From an uncultured Ruminococcus sp. (GTDB lineage Bacteria > Bacillota > Clostridia > Oscillospirales > Acutalibacteraceae): DNA of 25,309 nucleotides. The position numbers and the translations under genes were made by a program. The stretch lies in the NCBI GenBank assembly GCA_902803035.1, contig CADCON010000005.1, positions 1-25,309 of the forward strand. Reading direction: 5' to 3'. Under the pieces are notes generated by a model, which was not told the origin of the DNA, made no database searches, and saw only the letters and a list, made by a program, of their open reading frames with translations. Positions 15,297-21,723 of this stretch are shown here, piece by piece (within the stretch, counting starts at the first letter, position 1; each line of letters starts with the position of its first letter).

Positions 15297-16085
15297 ATGG
15301 ATAATATGGTGAAAGCTGCCCTCAGACGTCTTTTCCTGAGCGGCAGGGAAAACGGCAGTCTCAGCAACCATGAAATATTTGACGGGATTTATGGGCTGGT
15401 TTTTTACCCCGAAATAATGGAAAGATTTTATCAGATGCTGAGGAAACATGGAATAGAGATTATTGAGGACGAAATAGAAGACGTTTCGTGGGAGGATCTG
15501 CTGGCGGATGAGGATTTCCTGTCAACCGAAGAGAGCGTCGTGGATAATCCGGTAAAAGGATATCTCGATGATATCAGCAAAATAGAGAGCTTGACCCCGG
15601 AGGAAGAGCGGGAGCTTCTTTCTCGTATTGCCGATGGCGACGAGAGTGCAAAAACACGTTTGGGCGAAGCCCATCTCCAACTGGTGGTCAGCATCGCAAA
15701 GCGTTATCTCGGTCAGGGACTGTGTATGATTGACCTGATTCAGGAAGGCAATCTGGGGCTTGTCCGGGCAATAGAAAAATATGATGACGGAAAGGGCGTC
15801 AGGTTTTACACCTATGCGGCATGGTGGATTCATCGTATGATCTCCCGTGCCATTGAAGATCAGGGCAAACCTTTCTGTGCGTTTGGAAGTCATATCATAG
15901 AAAAGATCAATACCGTAAAGCTGCAGTTCATTGAGAAGTTTGGAACTGCTCCTACTCCTGAGCAAATTCAAGAGATTATCGCCGCCGGCGGAGTGATTCC
16001 GGAAAGGATTCCGGAAAAGAATCCGGAAAAGATGCCGGATACGGACACCTCTGAAGCGTCGGAGGATGCGGGAGAAAGCGATTGA
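15297..16085 (+). CDS. Truncated sigma-70 paralog lacking region 4
   Basis: This 262-residue protein is clearly homologous to its two neighbours but stops after early region 3. It has region 1.1 (SLSNHEIFD at 21-29, shared exactly with the downstream paralog), region 1.2 (DNPVKGYLDDISKI), and region 2 (DLIQEGNLGLVRAIEKYDDGKGVRF). It keeps the melting aromatics in YTYAAWWIHR. WWIRQ has become WWIHR and the Thr three residues later is Ser, so the -12 contacts are altered. The RTIRIPVH segment reads KPFCAFGSH. Region 4 is absent and is replaced by an IPEK-type repeat and an acidic tail ending ASEDAGESD. ATG 15297 has TGGAGG at good spacing, so it looks translated. It could be a decoy, an alternative specificity factor or a decaying duplicate. 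Confidence 0.88.
   Translation: MDNMVKAALRRLFLSGRENGSLSNHEIFDGIYGLVFYPEIMERFYQMLRKHGIEIIEDEIEDVSWEDLLADEDFLSTEESVVDNPVKGYLDDISKIESLTPEEERELLSRIADGDESAKTRLGEAHLQLVVSIAKRYLGQGLCMIDLIQEGNLGLVRAIEKYDDGKGVRFYTYAAWWIHRMISRAIEDQGKPFCAFGSHIIEKINTVKLQFIEKFGTAPTPEQIQEIIAAGGVIPERIPEKNPEKMPDTDTSEASEDAGESD
15996..16043 (+). repeat. Four tandem 12-bp repeats encoding IPEK-type units
   Basis: Four in-frame copies of a 12-bp unit close to ATTCCGGAAAAG encode IPER, IPEK, NPEK and MPDT near the end of the truncated sigma gene. The last copy is degenerate. The repeat occupies the place where sigma region 3 would normally continue. Confidence 0.8.
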
Positions 16086-16108
16086 CATATTTCATGACAA
16101 TTCACCAT

Positions 16109-16139
16109 GTTTTCCGAAACGGCTGTCAACACGGAAAAC
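16109..16139. repeat. 8-bp inverted repeat before the second sigma gene
   Basis: GTTTTCCG (16109-16116) and CGGAAAAC (16132-16139) are perfect inverted copies separated by 15 nt, 60 nt upstream of the next start codon. No T-run follows the right arm, so it is not a normal terminator. An operator or a leader hairpin is possible. TTGACA overlaps the preceding stop codon (16082-16087), but no convincing -10 follows it. Confidence 0.4.
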
Positions 16140-16199
16140 CAATGATCATGCAATGACAGCATTTAGAAACAGGGCAATATTACCAAAGGAGGGGTAAAA

Positions 16200-17270
16200 A
16201 TGAGTGCTACAGATAAAAAAGGGACTCTCCGGCGACTGATCGAGAGAGGCAAGGAAAAGGGCAGTCTGAGCAATCATGAGATTTTTGACGCACTCACCGA
16301 GCTGAATTTCAGCCCCGAACAGCTTGAAAGGTTTTATGACAAGCTGGAGGCAAACGGCATAGAAATCGTAGAGGACGGCGTGGACGAAGTGCCGTTGGAG
16401 GAACTCACTTCCGACGAGGATGACACGTCGTATGACGGCAGTTTCATAGATGATCCGGTTAAGATGTATCTGAGGGAGATCGGAAATATAGAAATGCTTA
16501 CTCCTGAGGAGGAGAAGGATATTGCCCGCCGTATCGCCGAGGGAGACGAAAGCGCGAAAAAGCGTCTGAGTGAAGCCAATCTCCGTCTGGTGGTCAGCAT
16601 TGCGAAGCGTTATCTCGGAAGAGGAATGCCGCTTCTCGATCTGATTCAGGAGGGCAATCTGGGACTCATCAAGGCGGTGGACAAATTTGATCCCAGCAAG
16701 GGATTCAAATTTTCCACCTATGCCACATGGTGGATCCGCCAGTCGGTGTCCCGCGCGATTGCGGACCAGGCCAGAACCATCAGAATTCCCGTTCATATGG
16801 TGGAGAACATCAACCGCATCAAGAAGGCGCAGACGCATCTTCTCAATCTTCACGGAAAAGACCCGACAACGGCCGAGGTGGCCAGATATGCCGATATGCC
16901 GGAGGAAAAGGTCGTTGAAATAATGCGTGTGGCGCAGGATCTGGTTTCCCTTGAAGCGCCGGTCGGGGAGGAAGAAGACAGCCACATCGGCGACTTCATC
17001 AAGGACGAATCGCAAGAGAATCCCGAAGACGCCGCTTCGCTCAGTATGCTCAAGGAGCAGCTCGAACGCGCCCTTTATACGCTGACCCCGCGTGAAATGC
17101 AGGTGCTTCGTCTGCGCTACGGACTGGAAGACGGTCGCAATCACACGTTGGAAGAGGTCGGCGCCGAATTCAATGTGACCCGCGAGAGAATCAGGCAGAT
17201 CGAGGCAAAGGCCCTTCGCAAGCTCAGACATCCCAGCCGCAGCAAGAAGCTGCGTGATTTTCTTCCATGA
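16200..17270 (+). CDS. rpoD: Second full-length sigma-70 factor (RpoD/SigA-like)
   Basis: This is a complete 356-residue sigma-70 with the same architecture as the upstream rpoD. Region 1.1 (KEKGSLSNHEIFDAL, 18-32) is followed by an acidic linker, DDPVKMYLREIGNI, region 2 (DLIQEGNLGLIKAVDKFDPS, then ATWWIRQSVSRAIADQA), region 3 (IRIPVHMVENINRI) and region 4 ending NVTRERIRQIEAKALRKLRH. In the -12 contact helix Gln is kept while Thr is Ser. The rest of regions 2 and 4 is almost identical to the first factor, so both probably read similar promoters. AAAGGAGGGG precedes the ATG, the strongest ribosome site in this cluster. Which of the two is the housekeeping factor cannot be decided from sequence. 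Its stop overlaps the next gene. Confidence 0.95.
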   Translation: MSATDKKGTLRRLIERGKEKGSLSNHEIFDALTELNFSPEQLERFYDKLEANGIEIVEDGVDEVPLEELTSDEDDTSYDGSFIDDPVKMYLREIGNIEMLTPEEEKDIARRIAEGDESAKKRLSEANLRLVVSIAKRYLGRGMPLLDLIQEGNLGLIKAVDKFDPSKGFKFSTYATWWIRQSVSRAIADQARTIRIPVHMVENINRIKKAQTHLLNLHGKDPTTAEVARYADMPEEKVVEIMRVAQDLVSLEAPVGEEEDSHIGDFIKDESQENPEDAASLSMLKEQLERALYTLTPREMQVLRLRYGLEDGRNHTLEEVGAEFNVTRERIRQIEAKALRKLRHPSRSKKLRDFLP

Positions 17271-18136
17271 TGAGCGGGAGAGAAGGGAGCTTTAGATGGA
17301 TCAAGCCCGCGGCGATTGTATTCACCGCCGTGATGGTGATTTTTGCGGTGTACGCCTTTATCGCCAACACGGTTGTCACGACGGCGGCATATGATATTGC
17401 CTCAGAGAGAATCCCGGCGGGGTTTGACGGATTCCGCATTGTGCAGATCTCTGATCTCCATAACAGCCGCAATACGCTGATGACCGACGCCATGATCCGT
17501 CAGGTGAGAGAACTCAGCCCGGACGTCATTTTTCTGACCGGCGATATCATAGACCGCGGCAGAACGGATGTCAACGCGGCGATGAATGTGCTGGAGAAGC
17601 TCAACGCCATCGCCCCGCTTTACGCCGTCACGGGCAATCACGAAGCGCGGACAGAGGAATACTACACGCTTTCGGACAGAATGCGTAAGTTGGGCGTCAC
17701 CGAGCTGAACGATTGCTCCGTCAGCATCCGCAGAGGAAACGACGAGATGGTGATACTGGGGCTGAATGATCCGCGGATGGTGCGGAAGGAAGACGTTACC
17801 GAAGCGGACGACACCGAAGCGCGCCTGAATGCGATCGGCTTCAGCCGGGATCATTTCAGCGTGCTGCTCACACACCGTCCGGAGCTTCTGGATATTTATG
17901 CGGCGGCGAAAGTGGATCTGGTGTTTGCCGGACACGCGCACGGCGGATTGATAAGGCTGCCGTTTATCGGGGGTTTGTATGCGCCGCATCAGGGCTTTTT
18001 CCCGGAATACGTAAACGGTGCCTACCAGAAGGGGACAACCACCATGATCGTCAGCAGAGGAGTGGGGAACACCGGACATACCTTCCGGATCAACGATGAG
18101 CCGGAGATTGTGTTTGCGACGCTTCACGCGCAATAA
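17267..18136 (+). CDS. Membrane-anchored metallophosphoesterase (YkuE-like)
   Basis: This 289-residue calcineurin-like phosphoesterase has an N-terminal transmembrane anchor at about 14-36 and a catalytic domain probably outside the cytoplasmic membrane. All metal-binding motifs are present: ISDLH (61-65), LTGDIIDRG (90-98), VTGNHEA, LLTHRPE and FAGHAHGG. The family includes YkuE/YaeI-type enzymes, which act on lipid-linked or nucleotide phosphoesters; the substrate here is unknown. The start ATGATG overlaps the stop of the second sigma factor and lacks a clear Shine-Dalgarno site, which suggests coupled translation. Pairing with a sigma gene does not reveal a role. Confidence 0.92.
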   Translation: MMSGREGSFRWIKPAAIVFTAVMVIFAVYAFIANTVVTTAAYDIASERIPAGFDGFRIVQISDLHNSRNTLMTDAMIRQVRELSPDVIFLTGDIIDRGRTDVNAAMNVLEKLNAIAPLYAVTGNHEARTEEYYTLSDRMRKLGVTELNDCSVSIRRGNDEMVILGLNDPRMVRKEDVTEADDTEARLNAIGFSRDHFSVLLTHRPELLDIYAAAKVDLVFAGHAHGGLIRLPFIGGLYAPHQGFFPEYVNGAYQKGTTTMIVSRGVGNTGHTFRINDEPEIVFATLHAQ

Positions 18137-18149
18137 ACGGAATATTATG

Positions 18150-18180
18150 GTCCGGCAGAGGGCAACGCTTTCCGCCGGAC
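18150..18180 (+). terminator. Hairpin after metallophosphoesterase, possible weak terminator
   Basis: GTCCGGC and GCCGGAC form a perfect 7-bp stem, extended by wobble pairs toward a CAACG loop. The following bases TATGTTATAG are only moderately U-rich, so termination may be inefficient. It lies 13 nt past the stop. Confidence 0.55.
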
Positions 18181-18226
18181 TATGTTATAGATAAACGCCG
18201 TCTCCATCAGTATAAGCAAAAAAGCG

Positions 18227-18255
18227 TTGACAAACAGCGGAATATGATATATGAT
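18227..18255 (+). promoter_or_regulatory. Near-consensus SigA promoter
   Basis: TTGACA (18227-18232) and TATGAT (18250-18255) are separated by exactly 17 nt. They drive the repeat-containing membrane protein gene that starts at 18323. Confidence 0.88.
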
Positions 18256-18267
18256 AAAGATAGATTT

Positions 18268-18288
18268 TTATTCATAATTAATGAATAA
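18268..18288. promoter_or_regulatory. Palindromic operator candidate
   Basis: TTATTCAT and ATGAATAA are perfect inverted 8-bp arms around a 5-bp centre. The site begins 12 nt after the -10 element, so a bound protein would block initiation. It shares the word ATTTTTATTCAT, counting flanking bases, with the 11-bp tandem repeat region at 10438-10459. The half-site order is the reverse of an ARG box (TGAAT then ATTCA), so I do not assign it to ArgR. Confidence 0.6.
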
Positions 18289-18322
18289 TGATCGATTCTA
18301 CATTCTGAAAGGAAGTAAAAAC

Positions 18323-19426
18323 ATGGAAAACAACGGCAACACCCCCTCGACCAATGACATCCCGTCCATCAACACGATTCCGGATCTTCCCAAAGTGGAT
18401 CTTCCCCAAAATGACGCGAACGCAGCTCCGGTGCAGCCGCCTGTGGAAGCAGTACCCGAACAGCAGCCATCTGTCCCGTCCGCTCCGTCCGCCTATAACT
18501 ATTCAACCGTGGCGGCTCCGTATCAGGTGCAGACCGTGACAAAGCCCAAGCGTTCCGGCGGTCAGATTGCTGCGCTTGTATTCGGCATTCTTATGACGAT
18601 CGTTTTTGGATTCCTGCTTTTCGTCCTTCTTCTGGGTGACGCCGTATCGGGATTTACGGATCCGATATTTTCGGTCACTATTCATGGATTTAATTTTATT
18701 ATGCTTGTTCTGGGCATTGTTCTGATCGTGATCGGCGCAAGAAAAGGGAAGACGGCCGAAGTGGTCAATGCCGCGCCTGTCGCGCAGCCCTATGCGGCTC
18801 CCGTTGTCCCGGCCGCGCCTGTCGCGCAGCCTTACACGGCTCCCGTCGTCCCGGCCGCGCCTGTCGCGCAGCCTTACACGGCTCCCGTCGTCCCGGCCGC
18901 GCCTGTCGCGCAGTCTTACACGGCTCCCGTCGTCCCGGCCGCGCCTGTCGCGCAGCCCTATACGGCTCCCGCGTCGGACGTTTCTTCCGTAGAATCACCT
19001 GTTGCGCAGCCTTTTGCGACGCCCGCCCCCGCGGTAACCGACGCTGTTCCCGCACCGGTTGCGCCGGAAGCGCCGCTTCCCGCGTCTGACTCGGTGCCGG
19101 CCGCCGTTCCTGCTGTCTATAATTACGCTCCGACACAGCTTATCGGCGACGATTCCAAGGACGTGGCAAAGAAATCGGTGCGGAAAGCCGCCCTTGTTTC
19201 TATGGCAATTCTGCTTGGCACCTGGGTGGTTGTGCTGGTACTGCTTTTCGGATTCGATTATTGGATCTTCCCGTGGTATCTGCTTTTCTTCTCTGCCTTC
19301 AGTGCTATCGGTGCCATCAAAAGCTATCCGAAATCCGTTTCGGCGTGGCTCTCTCTGCTGTTATCGGTAGCGTCAATCGTCCTGTTCTTTATCATTAACG
19401 CCCAGCTTACGCCGTATTTTGAATAA
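18323..19426 (+). CDS. Membrane protein with Pro/Ala-rich tandem repeats, unknown function
   Basis: This 367-residue protein is not recognised. A Pro/Asn-rich hydrophilic N-terminus (1-78) is followed by two hydrophobic segments (about 80-104 and 121-138). Five 14-residue APVAQPYTAPVVPA-type repeats follow (about 150-219), then more Ala/Pro/Val-rich linker, and finally a hydrophobic C-terminal block (about 292-362) with probably three membrane segments. The open frame extends up to 18281, but ATG 18323 has AAAGGAAG at good spacing, and the longer form would overlap the operator-like palindrome. The repeats probably form an extended polyproline-like spacer between membrane domains. It is a single-gene unit with its own promoter and terminator. 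Confidence 0.8.
   Translation: MENNGNTPSTNDIPSINTIPDLPKVDLPQNDANAAPVQPPVEAVPEQQPSVPSAPSAYNYSTVAAPYQVQTVTKPKRSGGQIAALVFGILMTIVFGFLLFVLLLGDAVSGFTDPIFSVTIHGFNFIMLVLGIVLIVIGARKGKTAEVVNAAPVAQPYAAPVVPAAPVAQPYTAPVVPAAPVAQPYTAPVVPAAPVAQSYTAPVVPAAPVAQPYTAPASDVSSVESPVAQPFATPAPAVTDAVPAPVAPEAPLPASDSVPAAVPAVYNYAPTQLIGDDSKDVAKKSVRKAALVSMAILLGTWVVVLVLLFGFDYWIFPWYLLFFSAFSAIGAIKSYPKSVSAWLSLLLSVASIVLFFIINAQLTPYFE
18770..18979 (+). repeat. Five tandem 42-bp repeats (14 codons each)
   Basis: Copies start at 18770, 18812, 18854, 18896 and 18938. Copies 2, 3 and 4 are nearly identical at the DNA level, the first differs at a few bases, and the fifth diverges in its last three codons. The 42-bp period keeps frame, so copy number can change without breaking the protein. 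Near-identity indicates recent expansion or homogenisation. Confidence 0.95.
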
Positions 19427-19434
19427 CCGTTCCG

Positions 19435-19481
19435 GCACATCATTCTGACGGAAACCGACCGGCAGAATGATGTGCTTTCTT
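19435..19481 (+). terminator. Strong intrinsic terminator
   Basis: Perfect 13-bp arms GCACATCATTCTG and CAGAATGATGTGC enclose a 15-nt loop, followed by TTTCTT. It lies 8 nt past the stop of the repeat protein gene. Confidence 0.88.
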
Positions 19482-19542
19482 GGAAAATGGGAATGGTGCG
19501 GGAAAATAGGTCTGGCATTGTTCTGAAGGAGAGTGTAGATAG

Positions 19543-20193
19543 ATGAAATCCAGAATTTTGGCTGTATTGCTGTGCGCGGCAATGCTCATTTCATTCAATG
19601 CGTGTGATGGAAAGACCGGATCCAGTCTTTCGTCAGGTGCGGGAAGCACGGCTTCGGACGCGGCCTGGAATCCCGGAATCACTCAGCGCGCCGTCCTGAA
19701 GCAGGCGGGCGTGATGTGCGGCGTGATGTACATCGGATTTGTCGAAAAAGAAATGACGGATCCGGACGCCATGCGGAGTGATTATGACAGACTGATCCGG
19801 GCGTCCGGAGGTTTTGAAGAATTTGAATTCCTGCGGGAATTGCCCGATTCGCAGCTCGTGTCAACGGCGATGGGACATGACCTTTATCTGATCATTCCGA
19901 CGGATCCGGATGCGAAGGTAGAGGTGAGTGAAGTCTCGCTGGATTACGATAACGATTGTGCCTATCGCGTGGAGAGAACGCTCTACTCGGCTGAAAACGG
20001 CGCGCCGTTCCTGCTGCAATGCAATTACAGTGACATTTTTTCCGACGCGCAGATCATGATCACCAATCCGGACGGAACGCGCCTGAAATGGATGCCCTTT
20101 ATGAGTCTGAAGGACGGCACGGTACAGACCGAGGCGGACGACGGTCAAAAGGTGTATGATTTTACGGAATACCAATTTTCTGAAGAAGAGTAA
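19543..20193 (+). CDS. Probable lipoprotein, unknown function
   Basis: This 216-residue protein begins with a short basic start and a hydrophobic stretch leading to a Cys (MKSRILAVLLCAAMLISFNA, then C21), followed by a Gly/Ser-rich linker. This is the layout of a lipoprotein signal, although the lipobox has Phe at -3, where Leu is usual. The mature part is acidic and mostly soluble, with no motif I recognise. AAGGAG lies about 11 nt before the ATG. I see no clear promoter of its own in the short gap after the upstream terminator, so it may depend on read-through or on a non-SigA promoter. A strong terminator follows at 20236. Confidence 0.75.
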   Translation: MKSRILAVLLCAAMLISFNACDGKTGSSLSSGAGSTASDAAWNPGITQRAVLKQAGVMCGVMYIGFVEKEMTDPDAMRSDYDRLIRASGGFEEFEFLRELPDSQLVSTAMGHDLYLIIPTDPDAKVEVSEVSLDYDNDCAYRVERTLYSAENGAPFLLQCNYSDIFSDAQIMITNPDGTRLKWMPFMSLKDGTVQTEADDGQKVYDFTEYQFSEEE

Positions 20194-20235
20194 AATCCTT
20201 CACAGACAATGGTTTGAATTATTACACAAACAAGC

Positions 20236-20278
20236 AAATCCCTCTTTGTGCAATTTTACTTGCAAAAGAGGGATTTTT
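20236..20278 (+). terminator. Strong intrinsic terminator
   Basis: AAATCCCTCTTTGTGCAA pairs with TTGCAAAAGAGGGATTT apart from one mismatch around a TTTTAC loop and ends in a T-run. It lies about 42 nt after the lipoprotein stop and directly before the thrH promoter. Confidence 0.9.
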
Positions 20279-20280
20279 GA

Positions 20281-20309
20281 TTGACAAACGCGATGAATGA
20301 TGATATAAT
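20281..20309 (+). promoter_or_regulatory. Perfect consensus SigA promoter of thrH
   Basis: TTGACA (20281-20286), a 17-nt spacer and TATAAT (20304-20309) match the sigma-70 consensus exactly. It starts three bases after the upstream terminator ends. Confidence 0.92.
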
Positions 20310-20346
20310 AGCACTTGACTCATACATCTGAAAGGAAGATGCCGTA

Positions 20347-20949
20347 ATGTATATCACCTGTCTTGATCTGGAAGGGGTACTTGTTCCCGAAATATGGATC
20401 GCGTTCGCGGAGGCGACCGGCATTCCGGAGTTGAAGCGCACCACGCGCGACGAGCCGGATTATGATAAGCTCATGGCGTACCGTATTGCCATTCTCAAGG
20501 AGCACGGTCTGGGGCTGAAGGAGATTCAGGACGTAATCGCCACCATCGAGCCGATGGAAGGCGCGAAGGAATTCCTCGACGAGCTGCGTTCCTTTACGCA
20601 GGTCATCATTATCAGCGACACCTTCAAGGAATTCGCCACCCCGCTCATGAAGAAGCTGGGCTGGCCGACGATCTTCTGCAATTCGCTGGTGGTGTCCGAT
20701 GCCGGCGAGGTCACCGGCTTCAGAATGCGCGTGGAAAATTCCAAATATTCCACCGTCCGCGCTCTGCAATCTATCGGCTATGACACGATCGCCAGCGGAG
20801 ACAGCTATAATGATATGGGAATGATCAAGGCGAGCAAAGCGGGATTCCTTTTCCGCACCACCGACAAGATCAAGGCGGATAACCCCGATATTCCCGCCTA
20901 TGAAACATATGACGAGCTTCTTTCCGCCATCAGAAACGCGATGGATTGA
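20347..20949 (+). CDS. thrH: ThrH-type phosphoserine phosphatase / homoserine phosphotransferase
   Basis: This 200-residue HAD-superfamily enzyme matches ThrH, a bifunctional enzyme described in Pseudomonas that dephosphorylates phosphoserine and can pass the phosphate to homoserine. HAD motif I is CLDLEGVLVPEIWIAFAE, with the Glu variant (DLEG) typical of ThrH. Motif II is IISDTF, and motif IV is ASGDSYNDMGM. The acidic stretch TTRDEPDYDKLM also fits. It would complete serine synthesis or make phosphohomoserine for threonine. AAAGGAAG precedes the ATG by about 8 nt, with a tiny ATG CCG TAA inside that spacing. No serine or threonine genes are adjacent. It is a single-gene unit ending in a shared terminator. 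Confidence 0.93.
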   Translation: MYITCLDLEGVLVPEIWIAFAEATGIPELKRTTRDEPDYDKLMAYRIAILKEHGLGLKEIQDVIATIEPMEGAKEFLDELRSFTQVIIISDTFKEFATPLMKKLGWPTIFCNSLVVSDAGEVTGFRMRVENSKYSTVRALQSIGYDTIASGDSYNDMGMIKASKAGFLFRTTDKIKADNPDIPAYETYDELLSAIRNAMD

Positions 20950-20971
20950 GGCTCACTCAGCATGACATAAA

Positions 20972-21013
20972 AACACCTTTGGAAAGACGCATGAAGCGTT
21001 AACCAAAGGTGTT
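20972..21013. terminator. Bidirectional intrinsic terminator
   Basis: AACACCTTTGG and CCAAAGGTGTT form a perfect 11-bp stem with an inner GACGC/GCGTT pairing. T-rich tracts follow on the plus strand and A-rich sequence precedes, so it can serve both thrH and the converging nad operon. The regulator's stop codon is only 5 bases away. Confidence 0.88.
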
Positions 21014-21017
21014 ATTT

Positions 21018-21701
21018 TCATTCCATGCGGCGCACCTGAACGGCCGCCCCGAGAATCTGTATGTCCGACTGCTCCAGCTGTTCAGTGGAAAAATACAGCT
21101 CCTCCAGCCTGCGGTCAAGCGGAAGGAAGGATTTCCCCGTGCGCTTTCTCACGACATGGCAGAGAAAGGCGTCGTCACCGCCAATGCTGACAAGCTCCAC
21201 CCTGTCCTGCTGCGTCTTTCCGCAGCGTTCAAAGATAATAAGATCGCCGTCGTAATACCTCGGCGCATATTCGCAGCCAGTGATACGCAGCCCGAAGAAT
21301 TCATGACCACCGATCAGCCATTGGGAAGGAATCAGCTCGGTAGTATCGGTTTCCAGATCCCCGCCGTCAGCCGGATTGTACCGGGTGTAAATCTTCAGAA
21401 TATGACCGGCGGCGTCGTTTCCTCCAAGGGAGGAAGGCTGGCTCTCATCGGAGCGTCCGGCAAGGTATTCGGCGGAAACACCGAAAATCCGGGCAAGACA
21501 ATAGATGGTTCCGGCGGACGGCTCGTGAATTCCGTTTTCGTATTTAGAAATCATGCCCTTGTTGACGCAGGCGTTGAATTCCCGGTTGAGCCGGTCGGCG
21601 ATATCCTGAAGAGAAAACCCCGCGGACTTGCGTATCTGCCTGATCCGCTCCCCGATGATCGCCGCCTGCTGCCTTTTAGGCACGGATATTGAATCATTCA
21701 C
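21018..21701 (-). CDS. HTH (XRE) regulator with degenerate S24/LexA-like domain
   Basis: This 227-residue protein resembles CI/LexA-type repressors. An XRE helix-turn-helix spans about 17-83 (IGERIRQIRKSAGFSLQDIA, then GMISKYENG). The C-terminal domain has the S24 fold signature FFGLRITGCEYAPRYYDGD. The catalytic serine position of GDSM is Glu (GCEY, residue 144), and by eye the lysine position is Cys181, so self-cleavage is unlikely. The frame is open to GTG 21719, but GTG 21701 has GGAG 10 nt upstream and is preferred. From 21719 the gap to nadC would be 4 nt; from 21701 it is 22 nt. It is therefore the probable last gene of the nadABC operon and a candidate NAD-pathway regulator; that role is inference. 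Confidence 0.88.
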   Translation of the reverse strand: MNDSISVPKRQQAAIIGERIRQIRKSAGFSLQDIADRLNREFNACVNKGMISKYENGIHEPSAGTIYCLARIFGVSAEYLAGRSDESQPSSLGGNDAAGHILKIYTRYNPADGGDLETDTTELIPSQWLIGGHEFFGLRITGCEYAPRYYDGDLIIFERCGKTQQDRVELVSIGGDDAFLCHVVRKRTGKSFLPLDRRLEELYFSTEQLEQSDIQILGAAVQVRRME

Positions 21702-21723
21702 AAATTCCACGCTCCACACCGCA

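Noticed and set aside
18268..18288. ARG box for ArgR
   Set aside because: An ARG box has TGAAT followed by ATTCA with a 4-bp centre; this palindrome has the opposite half-site order.
18770..18979. CRISPR-like regular repeats
   Set aside because: The units are directly contiguous with no spacers and are in frame within a coding gene.
18765..19136. Antisense frame with ARQARPGRREPCK-type repeats
   Set aside because: It is the reverse reading of the 42-bp repeats; it has no ribosome site and very biased composition.
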